A stretch of 64,000 nucleotides of DNA, taken from the NCBI RefSeq assembly GCF_958298935.1, contig NC_084921.1, positions 38,473,001 through 38,537,000 of the forward strand, given 5' to 3'. Shown here piece after piece: positions 1 to 12,735 of this stretch. Position 1 is the stretch's first letter, and each line of letters starts with the position of its first letter. This stretch comes from Phragmites australis. Its lineage: Eukaryota; Streptophyta; Magnoliopsida; Poales; Poaceae. Below the pieces are notes generated by a model, which saw only the letters and a list, made by a program, of their open reading frames with translations, was not told where the DNA came from and did no database searches. A program made the translations under genes and the position numbers.

Positions 1-806
1 CCGACGCCAGCCAAGGCCGGAGCGGGCGTCGGATTGCATGCCGCAGGGCAGTCTTGCTTGCGTGCCCAAACAAGGAAACCAGAACACAGAGGGAGGGAAA
101 GAGCGGATGCCGGATAGTTCAGTGTTTCTTTTCAACGGGTAATTTGGGCACCTATGGTTCCGCTTAAACAGACTGAGCAAATATAGATGTTGTTCTTAGC
201 CGTATTATGCAACTCTCATGTGCAAGTCTCACGAGAAAATTAAGGTGCCCAAATTCTGCTACATGGATATACAGCTATGCAGTACAGAAAGATAGCATCA
301 CCTATTAACATTGACAGGAAAAGAAAGCAAGCGCAACACAAAATGAAGAGAGGAATTTAATTGATATGGGACAGTCTTTTTAATTATTTCGATTTCTCGT
401 ACTTTGTAGAGTTGTATGCGGTTGAGAAAAGTAAAGAACAGAATGCAGCTGAAATCTCCTGACCCTTGGCACCACACAAAGAGGATTGACGTTGAAGGGG
501 GTAAATAATCCAGTGATATCACTCAAGCACAAGGAACTGTGAGACTTAATATGAAAGGACGAATCAAATCAGTATCCAAGGAAATGCTTGATGTGCGTGG
601 CCAAGGCCCACTCGGCACTCGCCGCACCAAGGTTTTTGTGCACTGTGAACTCAAATGTATGCACCCATGAGTCTTTCTGTGTGCATGATGCGCTGTCTTA
701 CTGCATTTCCGCTTCTGTTCTCTCTGCACTTCGATCAAAGATATTTACTCGATCTTTTCTGTAAGAAAACATACTCAATCAACTATATTTTATTATATCC
801 GGAGAG
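1..806. other. Intergenic stretch, no gene recognised
   Basis: No ORF here has a recognisable domain or a plausible exon structure. The first 32 bases can fold back on themselves, because the 8-bp arm CCGACGCC at the window edge is matched by GGCGTCGG at 25-32. A 13-bp inverted repeat lies at 141-153 and 243-255 and is listed separately. The rest is AT-rich and looks like ordinary intergenic grass DNA. Confidence 0.5.
141..255. repeat. 115-bp segment bounded by 13-bp perfect inverted repeats
   Basis: AATTTGGGCACCT at 141-153 is the exact reverse complement of AGGTGCCCAAATT at 243-255, separated by 89 bp. This is the architecture of a very short MITE or a snap-back sequence. I see no clear target-site duplication next to it, so the mobile-element reading is only an inference. 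Confidence 0.35.
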
Positions 807-808
807 TA

Positions 809-1074
809 CTCCCTTAATTTTAAAATATAAGATGCGGTTTGACCTCGTATGGTCTCCTAGCCTACACTTTTGATTGTTAATATATCGTATTATATTACAT
901 AGCTCATGACCATAAAATTTACATCACATAAAAGTAATTTCAATATGAATCAAATGGTACTAAGCTTGTATTCTATAAGCTACAGAACCTTAGACTAGCC
1001 GCTGGTCAAAGATTAAGAAGTTCAAATTTTAAAATACGTGTGCGCGCCTTAAAAAAGAAATAGATCGGAGGGAG
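809..1074. mobile_element. Stowaway-like MITE (Tc1/mariner type), 266 bp
   Basis: The left end reads CTCCCTTAATTTTAAAATA and the right end reads GATCGGAGGGAG. These match the grass Stowaway terminal consensus (CTCCCTCCGTnnCAAAATAT) in inverted orientation. A TA dinucleotide flanks both sides (807-808 and 1075-1076), as expected for the Tc1/mariner superfamily. The interior is AT-rich and non-coding. The left terminal repeat has drifted more than the right one, so the copy is not young. Confidence 0.75.
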
Positions 1075-1076
1075 TA

Positions 1077-1924
1077 CTTGTGTTTAATAGGCAGCTGCTG
1101 AGTATGTGTACCTGCCTTTGCAGCAGCTATCTTCTTCAGCAGTCAGCTAGACAGTGTCCTGCTTGCTTATACTTTCTTGGCATCTGTTGCATCCCTGGAT
1201 ACTTCTCATTAATATGTCTCGATCGACCGATCAACAAATACCGGCACGTACCCGCTGCGCGATCCTTGCTTCAGGCCTGCATGCATGCGCGCACGATCTT
1301 TCTAGTAGGATGGATGGAGTATACGAGTACGTGAAGTCTGATCCCACTCCTGCTATATGCTACTGCCCCTAGTCGATCCTTGGCTATGTTCGCTTGGAGC
1401 AGACGAGCCTTCCTAGCTTGCCTGCGCTAGTTTGCAATTTGTCTCCCCCAGAAGACAGATCACAGATCGATGCCTGATCGGGAGCAGAGCGGCACGGCGC
1501 ATGCATGAGATTGTACTGTCAGCTATCTAGCCATATCCAGCGATTAGATTCACCAGAGTAGGCAAGTCAACAGAAGCTAAATAAGCTAGCTAGTCAAACA
1601 ATAAGAGTACACGTGGCTTTAATGAGGGAAGGGATACCTGTTGAGAAAAAACATGAATTTTAATGTTTCGCGGATTTACTACGTTTCAATCTATCATAGC
1701 TTTATTTCATTCGATTCGATGAGTTGGTCGTTCAATTGTCCGATCATGTATCTATTTTTTTATCTGTACTCAGTCAAATATTTTTATCTGTTATGCAACA
1801 AAAAATTGTATATATTTTTACTATAAAAAAATATTATTTACTTATGAATCAGTTTTTTTATCAGCCATCAGATCTTCATCTAACGATACTGTTGTCAAGT
1901 AAAATATACCCTTATTTTCACTCG
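1077..1924. other. Intergenic stretch, no gene recognised
   Basis: It begins GC-moderate with several CATGCATG words (around 1280 and 1500), typical of grass intergenic DNA. It becomes strongly AT-rich from about 1640. ORFs of 60-85 codons occur but have no recognisable domain, no repeat structure and no splice context. I see nothing more in it. Confidence 0.5.
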
Positions 1925-4748
1925 ATTGAAAATTAGCAACTCCTAATGTTTCTGTGCCTTTTCTTTTACTGGTTTTGCTGGGGAATATGGTCTTGGCAGC
2001 AGTACACGGAGTAGGACAAGTGAGCCTGAAGCTGACTTCTAGCAAGACTCTTGTCCTAAAAGACGTGTTGTTTATGTCTGCCATGACTCGTAATCTACTC
2101 AGTGGATTAATATTGTGCCGGTAAGGAATAAAATTAGTCTTCGAGTTAAATAAAATAGTGTTGACCGGGTGTGGGTCGTTTGTAGAAAAAGGATATGATT
2201 GTGGAGGTATGTTTCGTATTTCTATTTTTGATAGTTCTGCAAATATTTTATAGTCTTCATATTCTAATAAGAACATTGATATTTGGCATTCACGCTTGTG
2301 TCATGTTAATAATGAAGCAATTGTACGTTTGAGCAAGATGGATCTTATTCCCTCATATAATTAAGACAAGAGCCATAAGTGTGAGGTGTGTGTGCAAGCT
2401 AAGCAGCCCCGCAAACTGTTTCACTCGGTCGAGGGGAGAAGCACCTCGCCACTTGAGCTGATTCATTATGATATGTATGAAATGAATAAAATTTTAACTA
2501 AGGGTGATAAACTATACTTCTTTACTATTATAGATAATGCTATTACGTTATGCTATATCTACTTGCTTAGAATAAAAGATGAAGTGCTAGAATACTTTAA
2601 GATCTATAAGGCTGAGGTGGAAAATCAGCTGGGGAAGATAATAAAGAGACTGAGATCTGACAAAGGAGGGGAATATATTCCTAGAGATTTCTCCAAGTTA
2701 TGTGAAGAAAGTGGTATAGTCTATGAGTTTACGCCACCATACTCACCACAGGCTAACGGAGTAACCAAGAGAAAGAACCGAACAATTTATGACTTGGTTA
2801 ATACCTTACTGCAAAGTTTTGGTATGGCTAACTCATGGTGGGGTGAGGCTGCTCTCACAGTAAACTATATCCTGAACAGAGTCGCTCCTCATAATTGCGA
2901 GGCAACTCCCTATGAAGGATGGAAGGGAAGGAAACCAAATCTGTCATTTCTTTGTACCTGGGACTGTTTAACAAAAGTACATGTTCCCCTACCAAAGAAA
3001 AGAAAATTAGGGCCAAAGACTGTCGACTGTATCTTTCTGGGGTATGCACACCAGAGTACCACCTATAGATTCCTAGTGGTCCATTTTGAGGTCTCTGATA
3101 TTTCCATCAACTCGATAATGGAGTCTCGGGATGCGACATTCTTTGAGCATATCTTTTCTATGCGAGAAAAGGAAGTAGGTACCCATGATCTTCTAGTTGA
3201 TGACCTTATTCCTCAGAGTGTTGATGACACGGTTCCTGAATTGGAACTTAGGAGGAGCAAGAGGCAAAGGACTGAAAAATCACTGGGAGATGACTTTGTC
3301 ACCTTCGTCGTGGATGATGAACCACGAAACCTTTCAGAGGCATACGCTTCTCCAGAAGCGAAGTACTAAAAGAAAGCAGTTTGTAGTGAGATGGATTCGA
3401 TTACCACTAACAGAACTTGGGAGTTATCAAACCTCCCAGTTGACTGCAAGCTGATCGGCTGCAAATGGATCTTCAAGAGAAAGCGCAGACCCGATGGTAC
3501 TATACAAAAGTACAAGGTCCGATTGGTGGCTAAGGGTTTTACGTAAAAGGAACAAGAAGACTACTTTGATACGTATTCTCTTGTCACTAGGTTGCCCACT
3601 ATCTGCGTGCTATTAGCACTGCCTACTTTGCATAATCTCTTTGTGTATCAGATGAATGTCAAGATAGCTTTCCTCAAGGGAGAGTTGGATGAGGAGATTT
3701 ATATGCAACAACCAGATGGATTCGTGGTAACAGGATAGGAGAGTAAAGTATGCAGGTTAATCAAATCCATGTATGGTCTCAAACAGGCCCCTAAGCAATG
3801 ACACAAAAAGTTTGATACTACACTAACCTCGGTCGGTTTATGTGTGAATGAAGCCGAAAAGTGCATGTATTATCTCTATGGTGGGGGACGAGGTGTCATC
3901 CTATGTTTATATGTTGAGGACATATTGTTGTTTGGGACAGATCTAGAAATGATTAACTAAACCAAGTCATTCCTATCTCAAAACTTCAATATGAAGGACC
4001 TGGGAGAAGGCTGATGTAATTTTAAACATCAAGTTGCTAAAGGACGAGAATAGGATAACACTAAGTCAGTCGCATTATGTGGACAAGGTGCTTACACATT
4101 TTGGTTTGATAGACTGTATGCCTGTAGCCACATCCTATGATCCAAATGCTAAGCTGAAGAAAAATGTAGGCCATGAAAAATACCGATTAAAATATTCACA
4201 GGTGATATGTTCCCTCATGTACTTGACCAGTGCAACTAGATCTGGCATTTCATATGCAATATGCAGGTTGAGTCGTTATACGTTCAATCTAGAAGATGAT
4301 CATTGGATAGTACTGGAGAGGATTCTTAAGTACCTAAAAGGGACAAAGAACCTAGGGATTCATTTTTCGGGCCATCCGACAGTCATAGAGGGATTATGTT
4401 ATTCCAACTGGATCAGTGACTCAGATGATATGAATGCAACGAGTGGATATGTCTTCACTCTAGCAGGCGGAGCTATGTCTTGGAAGTCATCTAAACAGAC
4501 CATCCTTACTCGCTCCATGATGGAGGCTGAGCTAGTAGTGCTAGATTCAACAACCGTAGAGGCAGAATGGATCAGAGAACTCCTTTCTGACCTGTCGATA
4601 TTGGATAAGCTAATTTTGGCTGTTCTTAACTACTGCGATAACCAAACTGTTCTGGCTAAGGTGAAGAGTAGGAAGGATAATATGAAGACTTCGAAGCATG
4701 TAAAACAGCGACTCAAGTCGCTGAGGCATGCACTAGAGATGAGTATTA
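1925..4748 (+). pseudogene. Ty1-copia retrotransposon pol, degenerate
   Basis: This is the coding core of a Ty1-copia element read in order. A protease-side remnant lies around 1975-2110. The GAG-pre-integrase motif WHSRLCHV starts near 2285. The integrase spans about 2386-2960, the reverse transcriptase about 3390-4020 and RNase H about 4330-4600 (motifs TSGYVFTLAGGAMSWKSSKQ and EAEW). It is dead by several criteria. Stops occur near 3367, 3544, 3736, 3799 and 3957, with a frameshift near 4015. In the integrase, RSDKGGEY keeps the second Asp (codon 2659-2661), but the residue 36 positions on, normally the catalytic Glu, is Lys (2767-2769). The RT YVDD motif reads YVED (3916-3918). No LTRs are visible. 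The RNase H C-terminus stops at about 4745, where CACTA-type repeats begin. Domain calls are secure; lineage within copia is not. Confidence 0.9.
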
Positions 4749-4998
4749 GTGCCAGTTATTACTTATAACCGGCACTAATAATTATTTTTTCTGGACATAT
4801 TCTTTTATTGCTAAATTCGGTTGAAAACTTGAAAAATTCATAGAAAAATGATTAAAGTTGAGAAAAATATGAAACCAAATTTATTGAGTTTGTATTACTG
4901 TTGCATACATGATAAAAATACTTGCATCAAGAAATGTGCACTAAATTATTTTCATTTCAATAATAAGTCCGTAATTTGTTCATTCCGTAATGAAATTA

Positions 4999-5000
<2 letters not shown>

Positions 5001-5068
<68 letters not shown>
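5001..5068. repeat. (AT)34 microsatellite
   Basis: There are 68 uninterrupted bases of alternating A and T, inside the 5' part of the CACTA element. The length is likely polymorphic and prone to sequencing error. Confidence 0.97.
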
Positions 5069-5071
<3 letters not shown>

Positions 5072-5499
5072 AGTTCTACCGATAATTATGAAATATCCAT
5101 ATGTAAGTCCTATTTTATGAGGAATAGGACTACTTCAAGGGATTCAAGTTCTACCAAGAGGAGAGCTACTAATTCCACGATTTTAGGTAAGTATCCGTGT
5201 GTAAGTATATGGCTGTACAGACATTAGCTTTTTGTTTAGTACATTAAAAAGAATATTTTATTAATCGAATCTGCCCTGAAGAAGCGGTGAAGGGAGCTCG
5301 GCATCCCGCGGTGGTCGGCATGCAGAAACTTAATAATATAGATTTCCAAGAAGAGAAAAGAGTGGTGTCATATGAGTCCGATCGTCTAGTCCAACACTCA
5401 GATTAGAATTTTCAAAAAGTTACTCTTCACCATACATGTTCTCGATACAAATTAAAGCTTATCATAAATTTATACAATTTTTAGCAAATACATGAAAGC

Positions 5500-7800
5500 T
5501 GCCATTAAACGATGAATGCTTAGTTATGGTCGCGGCATATGTAGGTAGCTTCCTCAGTGTCATCAATGAGAGGCAGTTTGACATTCTCTCCAAAAGGAGG
5601 AATGCCATCAAATTTGTCATAGCCTTCTTCTTCGACAACATCCTCAACACTAACAATCTTTCTTTTTCCTTAAAGAACCACGTGATGCTCCTCCTTGTTA
5701 GCTAGGTTCGGGTCCTTTATATAGAAGACTTGTGCAACATCCTTGGCAAGCACGAATGGTTGTTCTCTGTATCCGATGAGTTTGAGGTCCACGGTAGTCA
5801 TACCATACTTGTTGATCTTGACTCCCCCTGTGAGTCTGACCTATTGGCACCGAAACAGAGGGACCATCAATTTGCCATATTCAAGCTCTCAAATCTCATC
5901 TATGAATCCATAGTAGGTCTCCCTATTGGCAGCGCATACATAGACATCAATACAGACACCGCTATTTTAGTTGGTGTTCTTATTGTCTTGTGCTCTTGTA
6001 TAAAATATATAGCCGTTAATCTTGTATGCTTGGAATGTGCTAATTGTAGTTGACGGGCCATTAGCCAGCAATTCCAACAGAGCATCATCGGTATCCTTAC
6101 CCATTATGTGTCGACATAACCAATTACTGAAATTATCTTTGTGCTCTCTTGCGATCCAATCATCTGATTTCATTGGATTTGTGGAGCATAGCATGCTCAC
6201 GTGCATATTAAATATATGTTCTCCATGGCGAATCATCGTAGTTTGACGATGCTCCACTCTCCCGTCATAAGCTCTTTTATTTTTGCGTTATGGGTGATCT
6301 GGACGAAGGAACCTACGGTGACCTATGAGGATCATTTTTCGACTGTTCGTTAGCCACCGCCTGCCCTTTTTCGTCCAAGCACTGAATACATACATTATAC
6401 CCTTTTATAGTCTGCCCTGATAGGTTACCAAGAGCATGCCAATCTGAGGGCGTTACGATCAACATTGCGCGCAGATTGAAATTCTCACGCTCGTACTCAT
6501 CCCATACCCATACGTCATCTTTTCACAGTATAAGAATATCTTCAACCAATGGTTTGAGGTACACATCGATATCGTTGCCTAGTTGATTCGGTCCACTAAT
6601 CAGTAAAGGCATCATAAGGTACTTCTGCTTCATGCACATACAAGATGGAATGTTGTAGATACAGAGAGTCACGGGTCAAGTGCTATGAGTACTTCTTGTA
6701 TTAGTGAAAGGATTCATCCCATTCGTACTCAACCCGAACCTTATATTCCTCATTTTATCTCTGAATTCATTGTATTTTGAATCGAATCTCCTCCATTGCA
6801 TGACATCAACATAAGCATTCCATCTTTCTTGCGCTGTTCAGCGTGCCATCGCATCAAGTCGGCATTCACTCTGTTAGCAAACAATCGCTTCAAACGAGGG
6901 ATTATAGGGAAATACCAAACTACCTTAACGGGGGTCTTTTCTTCTTTCTCTTCACCCCCACACCACCACTCTCGATATTATCAATGTTGCACTTGTACCG
7001 TGATGCATTGCAAATACGACACACTTCCAAGTCTACATCCACACCGTGAAACAACATGCAGTTATTTTTACATGCATGCATTTTTTCTACTTCTAATCCC
7101 AACGGGCAGACAACTTGCTTGGCATGGTAAGTATTTTTCGACAACACGTTCCCCTCTGGAAGCAATTCCCTCAAAAATTCTAACAATTCATTTAAGCCAT
7201 TATCGGCCCAACCATTGCCAGCCTTCATTTGCATCAGTGTCAGCACCGCATGCAACTTGTTGTGCTCATCTTTACAGTTCGGGTAAACTAGTGTTTTAGT
7301 GTCCTTTACCATGCGCTGGTACTTTTGATGTTGTCTTTTACTGATGAAGTCCCCCTCCCATCATGCAATATTTGTTCTATGTCGTCTCTATTGTTGCCAA
7401 CAAAAGTGTCCCCTATATCATTCTCAACAAAAGTATCTTCAAATGTCGACATATCGAAGTCTTCGTTAGCTGTCATATCATTGCCTATGTCTTCTTCGAC
7501 TGTTGGTTGTCCTTCATACCCAACATCTTCAAGTTCATCGTGCTCAGTCCAACGGGTATAGCGAGCCTTGAAACCCCTTCAAATTAAGTGTGCACGTATA
7601 TGCTCTATGTTTGAAAACTGCTTCTCGTTCTTGCAGTCGACACACAAACAGCATATATAATGCTCGACATGCTTTCTTTTTGGCTTCTTGTACGCCACGA
7701 CAGCCCATAAAAAAGCCTCAACGCCAACAACAAACTCTGACCCCCTCGATCCTTGTACATCTATGACCGACCCATCAGCAAATTATTATAATTAAATCAA
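5500..7800 (-). pseudogene. TNP2-like CACTA transposase, degenerate
   Basis: Read from high to low coordinates, this is a recognisable plant CACTA transposase. A transposase-associated domain with CVDCKN lies near 7640. A Cys-rich TNP2 N-terminal region at 6920-7312 contains GNGWADNGLNELLEFL, CPLGLE, HACKNNC and CRICNASRYK. Transposase_21 core fragments (RFGLSTNGMNPF, CMKQKYLMMPLLISGP, WDEYE, NLSG) occur between about 6330 and 6860. A DUF4216-like region at about 5640-6230 includes LLANGPSTTISTFQAYKING and YTRAQD. Many stops and frameshifts break the frame, and the stretch between the Transposase_21 core and the C-terminal domain is missing. It was the mobilising enzyme of the surrounding CACTA element and cannot now be functional. 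Confidence 0.85.
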
Positions 7801-8734
7801 TTCAACTTATAATCACTAAATATTTCAAAATCTAAAACAAATTCATTAAATTACCTCGCATCTTGATTGACCCCTATTTGAGGACTCATCTCCTTCCGGT
7901 ACTTGGGCCGAGTTGGGAGACCCGCCTTCCAAAGGCTGTAACGCCCGATTGCGACCTGTTGGTGGACATGCCATCCCTATAACACAATATTCTATCAAAT
8001 GTATTAAATTCATTAGATTGATTAATGAACAGAGAAAATTCATTGGATTATTGTTTAAATTCAAGACTTTAAAAATATATGCAATCCACATACTAGAAAA
8101 TTGGATCTAGATTTTAGGAGCATTTGCAAATACCTTCTTGATTTTTTTTTTTGGCAAGGATGCCACTCAAATGACAGTTCTAGTGGTATTTTTGTAATTT
8201 TTTAATCGCAATAACGGTTCAAGTAGTGGCAATTTTGCAATTGCCCATGGATTTTAATCTACGCACCCACATCTATTTACATGTGACTTTAATCTACTCT
8301 TAAATCATCTACAATGACAAAATTGTGCTCTTGCTCATTCCAAAATTCAACACTAAGAAACAACCACCTAAATTCAAACCTAGAGCAATCTAGCAACTAA
8401 ATCCAACTTAGAATAAATGTAGATCATCTCTATACATCTAACAATGACAAAGTTACAAACTTTTTCTAAATTAGATCTCAAAATCCATAATCACATAACA
8501 AGCACCAACCATCAACCTGAGAGCAATCTACCAAATTAATCTATCAAAAAATAAAATATAAACCATCTCACTAACCTTAGAGTAGTTAACTCCTCCAAAT
8601 TTGGAATCCTCAACGCAAAAATCTTTCCTCCAACCACAATACGGCAAGAAAAATGGTGGGCGGCACTATTTGTTTGGGCTCGAGTGGCTCTGTTCTGGTC
8701 GAGCTGAGGGAGAAGATGAGCTTTTATACTGTAA
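7801..8734. other. Non-coding part of the CACTA element
   Basis: AT-rich DNA separates the transposase remnant from the subterminal repeats. A short minus-strand ORF at 7846-8091 (MACPPTGRNRALQPLEGGSP inside it) resembles the short leader ORF found upstream in the second CACTA element at 17228-17400, but I cannot assign a function. Nothing else is recognisable. Confidence 0.4.
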
Positions 8735-8957
8735 CAGTATCAGTGCCGTTTGGTATGTGGAACCGGCACTGATAGTCACTATCAGTGCCGGTTTGTTGCT
8801 GGAATCGACACTAATAGTGACTATCAGTGCCGGTTCTTACACCTCAGTCGTTGTTTGCACGTGGTACTTTGAGAACAGGCACTGATGCATCTACAATAGC
8901 GGTTCTTATTGAATTGATACTGATAAAACGCTACATATATGGTGTTCTATAGTAGTG
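8735..8957. repeat. CACTA subterminal repeats and terminal inverted end
   Basis: The unit CAGTGCCGGTT or its complement AACCGGCACTGA occurs in alternating orientation around 8737, 8760, 8785 and 8825, with diverged copies to 8930. This is the transposase-binding architecture of grass CACTA ends. The element ends with TAGTAGTG at 8957. Confidence 0.8.
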
Positions 8958-11900
8958 GATAGAGGAGAAATTGCTACGTGTGTTTTTTAAATGTTTTCTT
9001 TGAAAAGTAATTGCTACGTGGACAATTGGTATTGATCGTCACTCACAATATGCCTCAATTACATAGGTTGCGTAAAAAAAATATGTATTATTAAATAAAG
9101 CGTCATGGTTGTCTGACTTGACATGCATGCATGAGCAATGTGCATGCTCCTGTGGTATCTCATCTGTTCTCCTTTGCTCGATCCGCATGCAAGTCACTGT
9201 ATCGCTGATCTCTGCAGTACACAGTACACTCACATCATACGGCATTAGGTAATTTCATTTTTCCGTGAGGTTGCACAGTGGGTAATCAGTAAGCATGGTA
9301 ATCTAGCCGGTTGAAACCTCGCGAGAGACAGCCGGCCGGCCGGCCGGGCGGGGCTGGCCCAACATTGGTGGTCGAGCTGAGCCCACGCCGTCGCGTTGCG
9401 CGCGCATCGATCGCAGATCCGCGGAACAAGCGGCTTTGGAAGGGAGAGCGCGAAGCGCGCGTGTACACCCGCAGATGCTGTCCCTCCCGCCCCTCGGCGT
9501 AGCTGGGGTCGGGGCGCCAAGTACGCGCGTGCACATCCGCAGATGCTGCTAAGCTCTTGCTCTGCTCGTCCTTCAATGGCGCTAGTAGCTAGCGCCGCTA
9601 GCCTGCAGTATCAAGTGTCGATCCCTCGACGCTTCTCCAGAACATGCATGCGTTTCACACCTTCAGTACTCGATCTTCTTTACTAGTAGCGGATCGAAGC
9701 CGATCCGTGGCTCTGCTACTTTATTTTTTGTGCGTGCATGCATGTATTACTGCTCCAATTTCACACCAATAACAATGCAAAGAACCGAAAAGGTTCTGCT
9801 GCTAAATTACCGCATGGAAGTGTGGGAAGCTGAACAACGGTGTCCGGGTTTGTTGTTTGGTTGGATATGTCGAATGTGACACATCATTAGTTCCATTTAC
9901 AGTACCTAGGTAGGGGCAGCAGTGTGATATACTACGTACTATTCATATTCATATATAATAGTACCACGTTATTGTTAGGTGGTCACGGCTCACACCGTCT
10001 TACACAGTGCCGCTGGAGTGTCGGCATTGTAGCACGCTACACCTCACTGTGCAATGATGGAACAAATATGGTCCATACACTTACAGTAGTCCCAGCGAGA
10101 AACATCGTTCGATGCTGATACCACAAACAAGCAAGCAAGGAATGCACACCTAAATCTGTAGGGACTCGTTCCCTCCAGTTTCCCTCAAAAAAAAAAAAAA
10201 AAGTAGTGCACAATGCAACTAGCTGCTAATAGTGATGGCCTATTGGCTTAAGCAGCTCAAAATTGCGATCTGCACTTCTAAGTAGGATGAGTGTATTCGA
10301 TGTACTTCCTCGACGTTTCACGGTTAAGCAACAAATTGTGGATACACAGGGGCCAGTCACAGCTTCTTCCCCAGCTACTTTGACCTCTTGCACCCATTCT
10401 TCCAAGGCCTCACTCTCTCACACTCACATAGTCACATACTCACATGAGCGCCAGTGCGCCACCCACAAGTGCAACCTTACAACTTTTACAAGCAGGGGAG
10501 CGGAGGCAGCCAAGGTAGGACGGTAGGATAGGACAAGAGATTTTAATAGCTACAGGGTGAGATGCTAGTAGGGGTATATTCTAACTGTATACTGCAATGG
10601 CTATCCTATGCTCCTTCCTCTACCTCTCTATCTTGCTTCCATCCATGGCCCCAGGGAGCTGAGCTGATCTGATCAGCTGTGGGCAGGGCAAGGGCAGAGG
10701 CAGCATGCAGCACGGAGTAGTATAGTACTACAGCGAGTGCTGCCATGCCACACCAATCGAAAGCAAAGGTATAAAGGAGGCCTCCTCCATAAATGAGGCA
10801 CAGTGGTGTTGCATGCATTAGACCCTGCACAGCCGCTGAATATTCCCTACTCCAGAGCATCAGCAGCCAAAGTTTGAATGGCGGAGAACAATGAAACTGT
10901 GGAAGTGCTAATGGCTTTGCAAGATGGATTGATTCAAGCCCCATTCTGCAGGGATCGATGCAAAGACCACACAGCATCGAGGCCTCAAGCGACTAGCAAG
11001 CAGTGCAGTACCAAGGGCGACCAATCAGATTACCAGAGGGCAGAGCACTACACATGTGAAATAGATGCATTCATGGCCCCTGACCATCTAGAACGCAGCA
11101 AGGGCTGCCATAGATGCATGTGTGCAAGCCAGCCTGAGTCCTCTTCTCCATCTTATCTTGCTTCAGGCTTCAGGGTGGTAGTACCGCACTAGATTCCTGC
11201 TGCCGTGCTGGTTTAGAAGAAGGAATGTCGACTCTAACGCCAATTGATTGAGGTGCCAACAGGAGCATTAAACACAACTGCGTATTTCTGAGACTGCATT
11301 TGGGATGTATACATTGAGTGAGCCTGTGGGGATGGAGAATTTGGCTTCTACGAATGAGGATTTTTTTATTAAAAAAAACAACAGCAGGGAGCTGCTGGGC
11401 AGACTTCTGAGATGATGATATATGTGTACGTACATTTAATATTTATACACAAATACATGCTTCAAGCGGCTAGCTCGTGTCCAGGTGGAGGACAGACAGA
11501 GAAACACAAAGTCCGAAACAAAGATAAGTTCTATGCCAAAAAATGTGGCTATACTTTGGGGACTTTCTGGTAGTTTCAGATACTTGTTTCAGTGCACTAC
11601 ACGAATAATGGTAAAAAAAGAAGAAAAGCACTAAATTATAAGAAGCAAACATAGATGCACTTTTAAGTTGTTATACTAAACAATAGTGAACAGTAGTAGA
11701 ATACAAGGAACAGAGAGATTACATGCACACATTACAAAGTGTAACTGATGCATTCCAGGCTAATAAACTTCCTCCAACTCTCTTAATAGCAATGTCGCTC
11801 AAGAAGACTGTCAAAGATCGATGTCTAACATCACAAGGAAGTTCCACGCCAACAATGCGTCACTTACAGCCTCTAATACAAAAGAAAAGGGAAAGGAAAC

Positions 11901-12735
11901 AGAAAACAATCGAAATGCAAAGGGAAAAATAATCTAGATGGCTAATAATTAGACGAAGATACCTAGAGATGTATATCTCGGACCATGACGCCTCAATTCC
12001 CCACGCACTCACACCGCACGCCTCCATGTTCCACGCAGTTCGCAGAGCAAAGCAGCAGAGTGGTGCGAGAGCTCAATGCGACGAGCTGCTCGCCGGCCGG
12101 CTGGCCTCGCCTACCTGTGAGGCTTGTTCTGCTTCGACTCCTCTCTTGGGTCTCCAAATGCTGGCCAGACAGCAGCAGCAGTATCACAGGTGACGGCGCC
12201 GAGCTCCATTGGGATAGGAAGAGGAGCAAGAAGATGAGGCATTTTCTTGAGAGATGGGGGAGCTTACTAGCTAGCTTATTGTGAGCGCAAGAAGTAGAAG
12301 ACAATGGAGAAAAGGGTGGTGTTTTTATACAAGGAAGAGAGAGTGCATAAAGAGAGAAGGCGGGGGGGGGGGGGGGGGCGAGAGAAATGCTGCAGCTACA
12401 AAGGTGAGCTGACAAAGTCTACACCTTTCCGAGCAATTGCAAAATTCATTGAGTATAGACGGCTAAAAAGATATAAAACACACGGTTTTTATACTGTCTA
12501 TATATGAAAGTATAAATAAGATATTGCAGAATGTTAGACAACTGTCTCCTATGAAACCGGTAACAATTGGTTCCGTATTACAAACAATTATCCTATAACA
12601 CTGATAGCATGTACTGAACTAAAATGGTCTTACTCCACATCTTATTGTTTTCACCTTTTGTGGCCATTACGCACCTTTTCTAATTCTCTCATTCTCAAAT
12701 AAGGATGAGATAGAGTGTAAGAAGATGCGAAATAG
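8958..12735. other. Intergenic stretch, no gene recognised
   Basis: This 3.8-kb gap has no recognisable gene. 9300-9560 is a GC-rich island with overlapping ORFs on both strands, none with a known domain. A16 occurs at 10187-10202 and G17 at 12362-12378. CATGCATG words are frequent. The minus-strand ORF at 11993-12415 has a hydrophobic leader-like stretch (KCLIFLLLFLSQWSSAPSP) followed by a possible splice donor, so a small secreted-peptide gene cannot be ruled out. I find no partner exon or family signature. Confidence 0.45.
12362..12378. repeat. G17 homopolymer
   Basis: Seventeen consecutive G on the plus strand. Such a run can form G-quadruplex structures and is error-prone in sequencing, so frames crossing it should not be trusted. 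Confidence 0.95.

Larger units (their letters stand above)
4745..8957 (-). mobile_element. CACTA (En/Spm) DNA transposon, decayed
   Basis: The right end carries clustered subterminal repeats of the type ATCAGTGCCGGTT (about 8735-8840) and finishes with TAGTAGTG at 8950-8957, the inverse of a CACTACTA terminus. The left side has the same subterminal unit as a near-palindrome, TTAGTGCC...GGCACTAA, at about 4749-4779, directly abutting the truncated copia pol. A TNP2-type transposase remnant lies between them on the minus strand. The 5' CACTA terminus and a target-site duplication were not found, so the left boundary is approximate and the element is probably truncated there. Confidence 0.75.

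Noticed and set aside
9245..9686. Overlapping ORFs on both strands in a GC-rich island
   Set aside because: Open frames in all directions are expected from GC-rich DNA with few stop codons. No domain, splice context or repeat supports a gene.
10741..10818. Partial hairpin (GCCATGCCACACCA with TGGTGTTGCATG)
   Set aside because: The stem is short and mismatched, and no known mature miRNA sequence lies in it.
11993..12415. Minus-strand ORF with hydrophobic leader-like segment
   Set aside because: The leader is internal, the frame crosses the G17 run, and no peptide-family signature or second exon was found. It is mentioned only as an unproven possibility.
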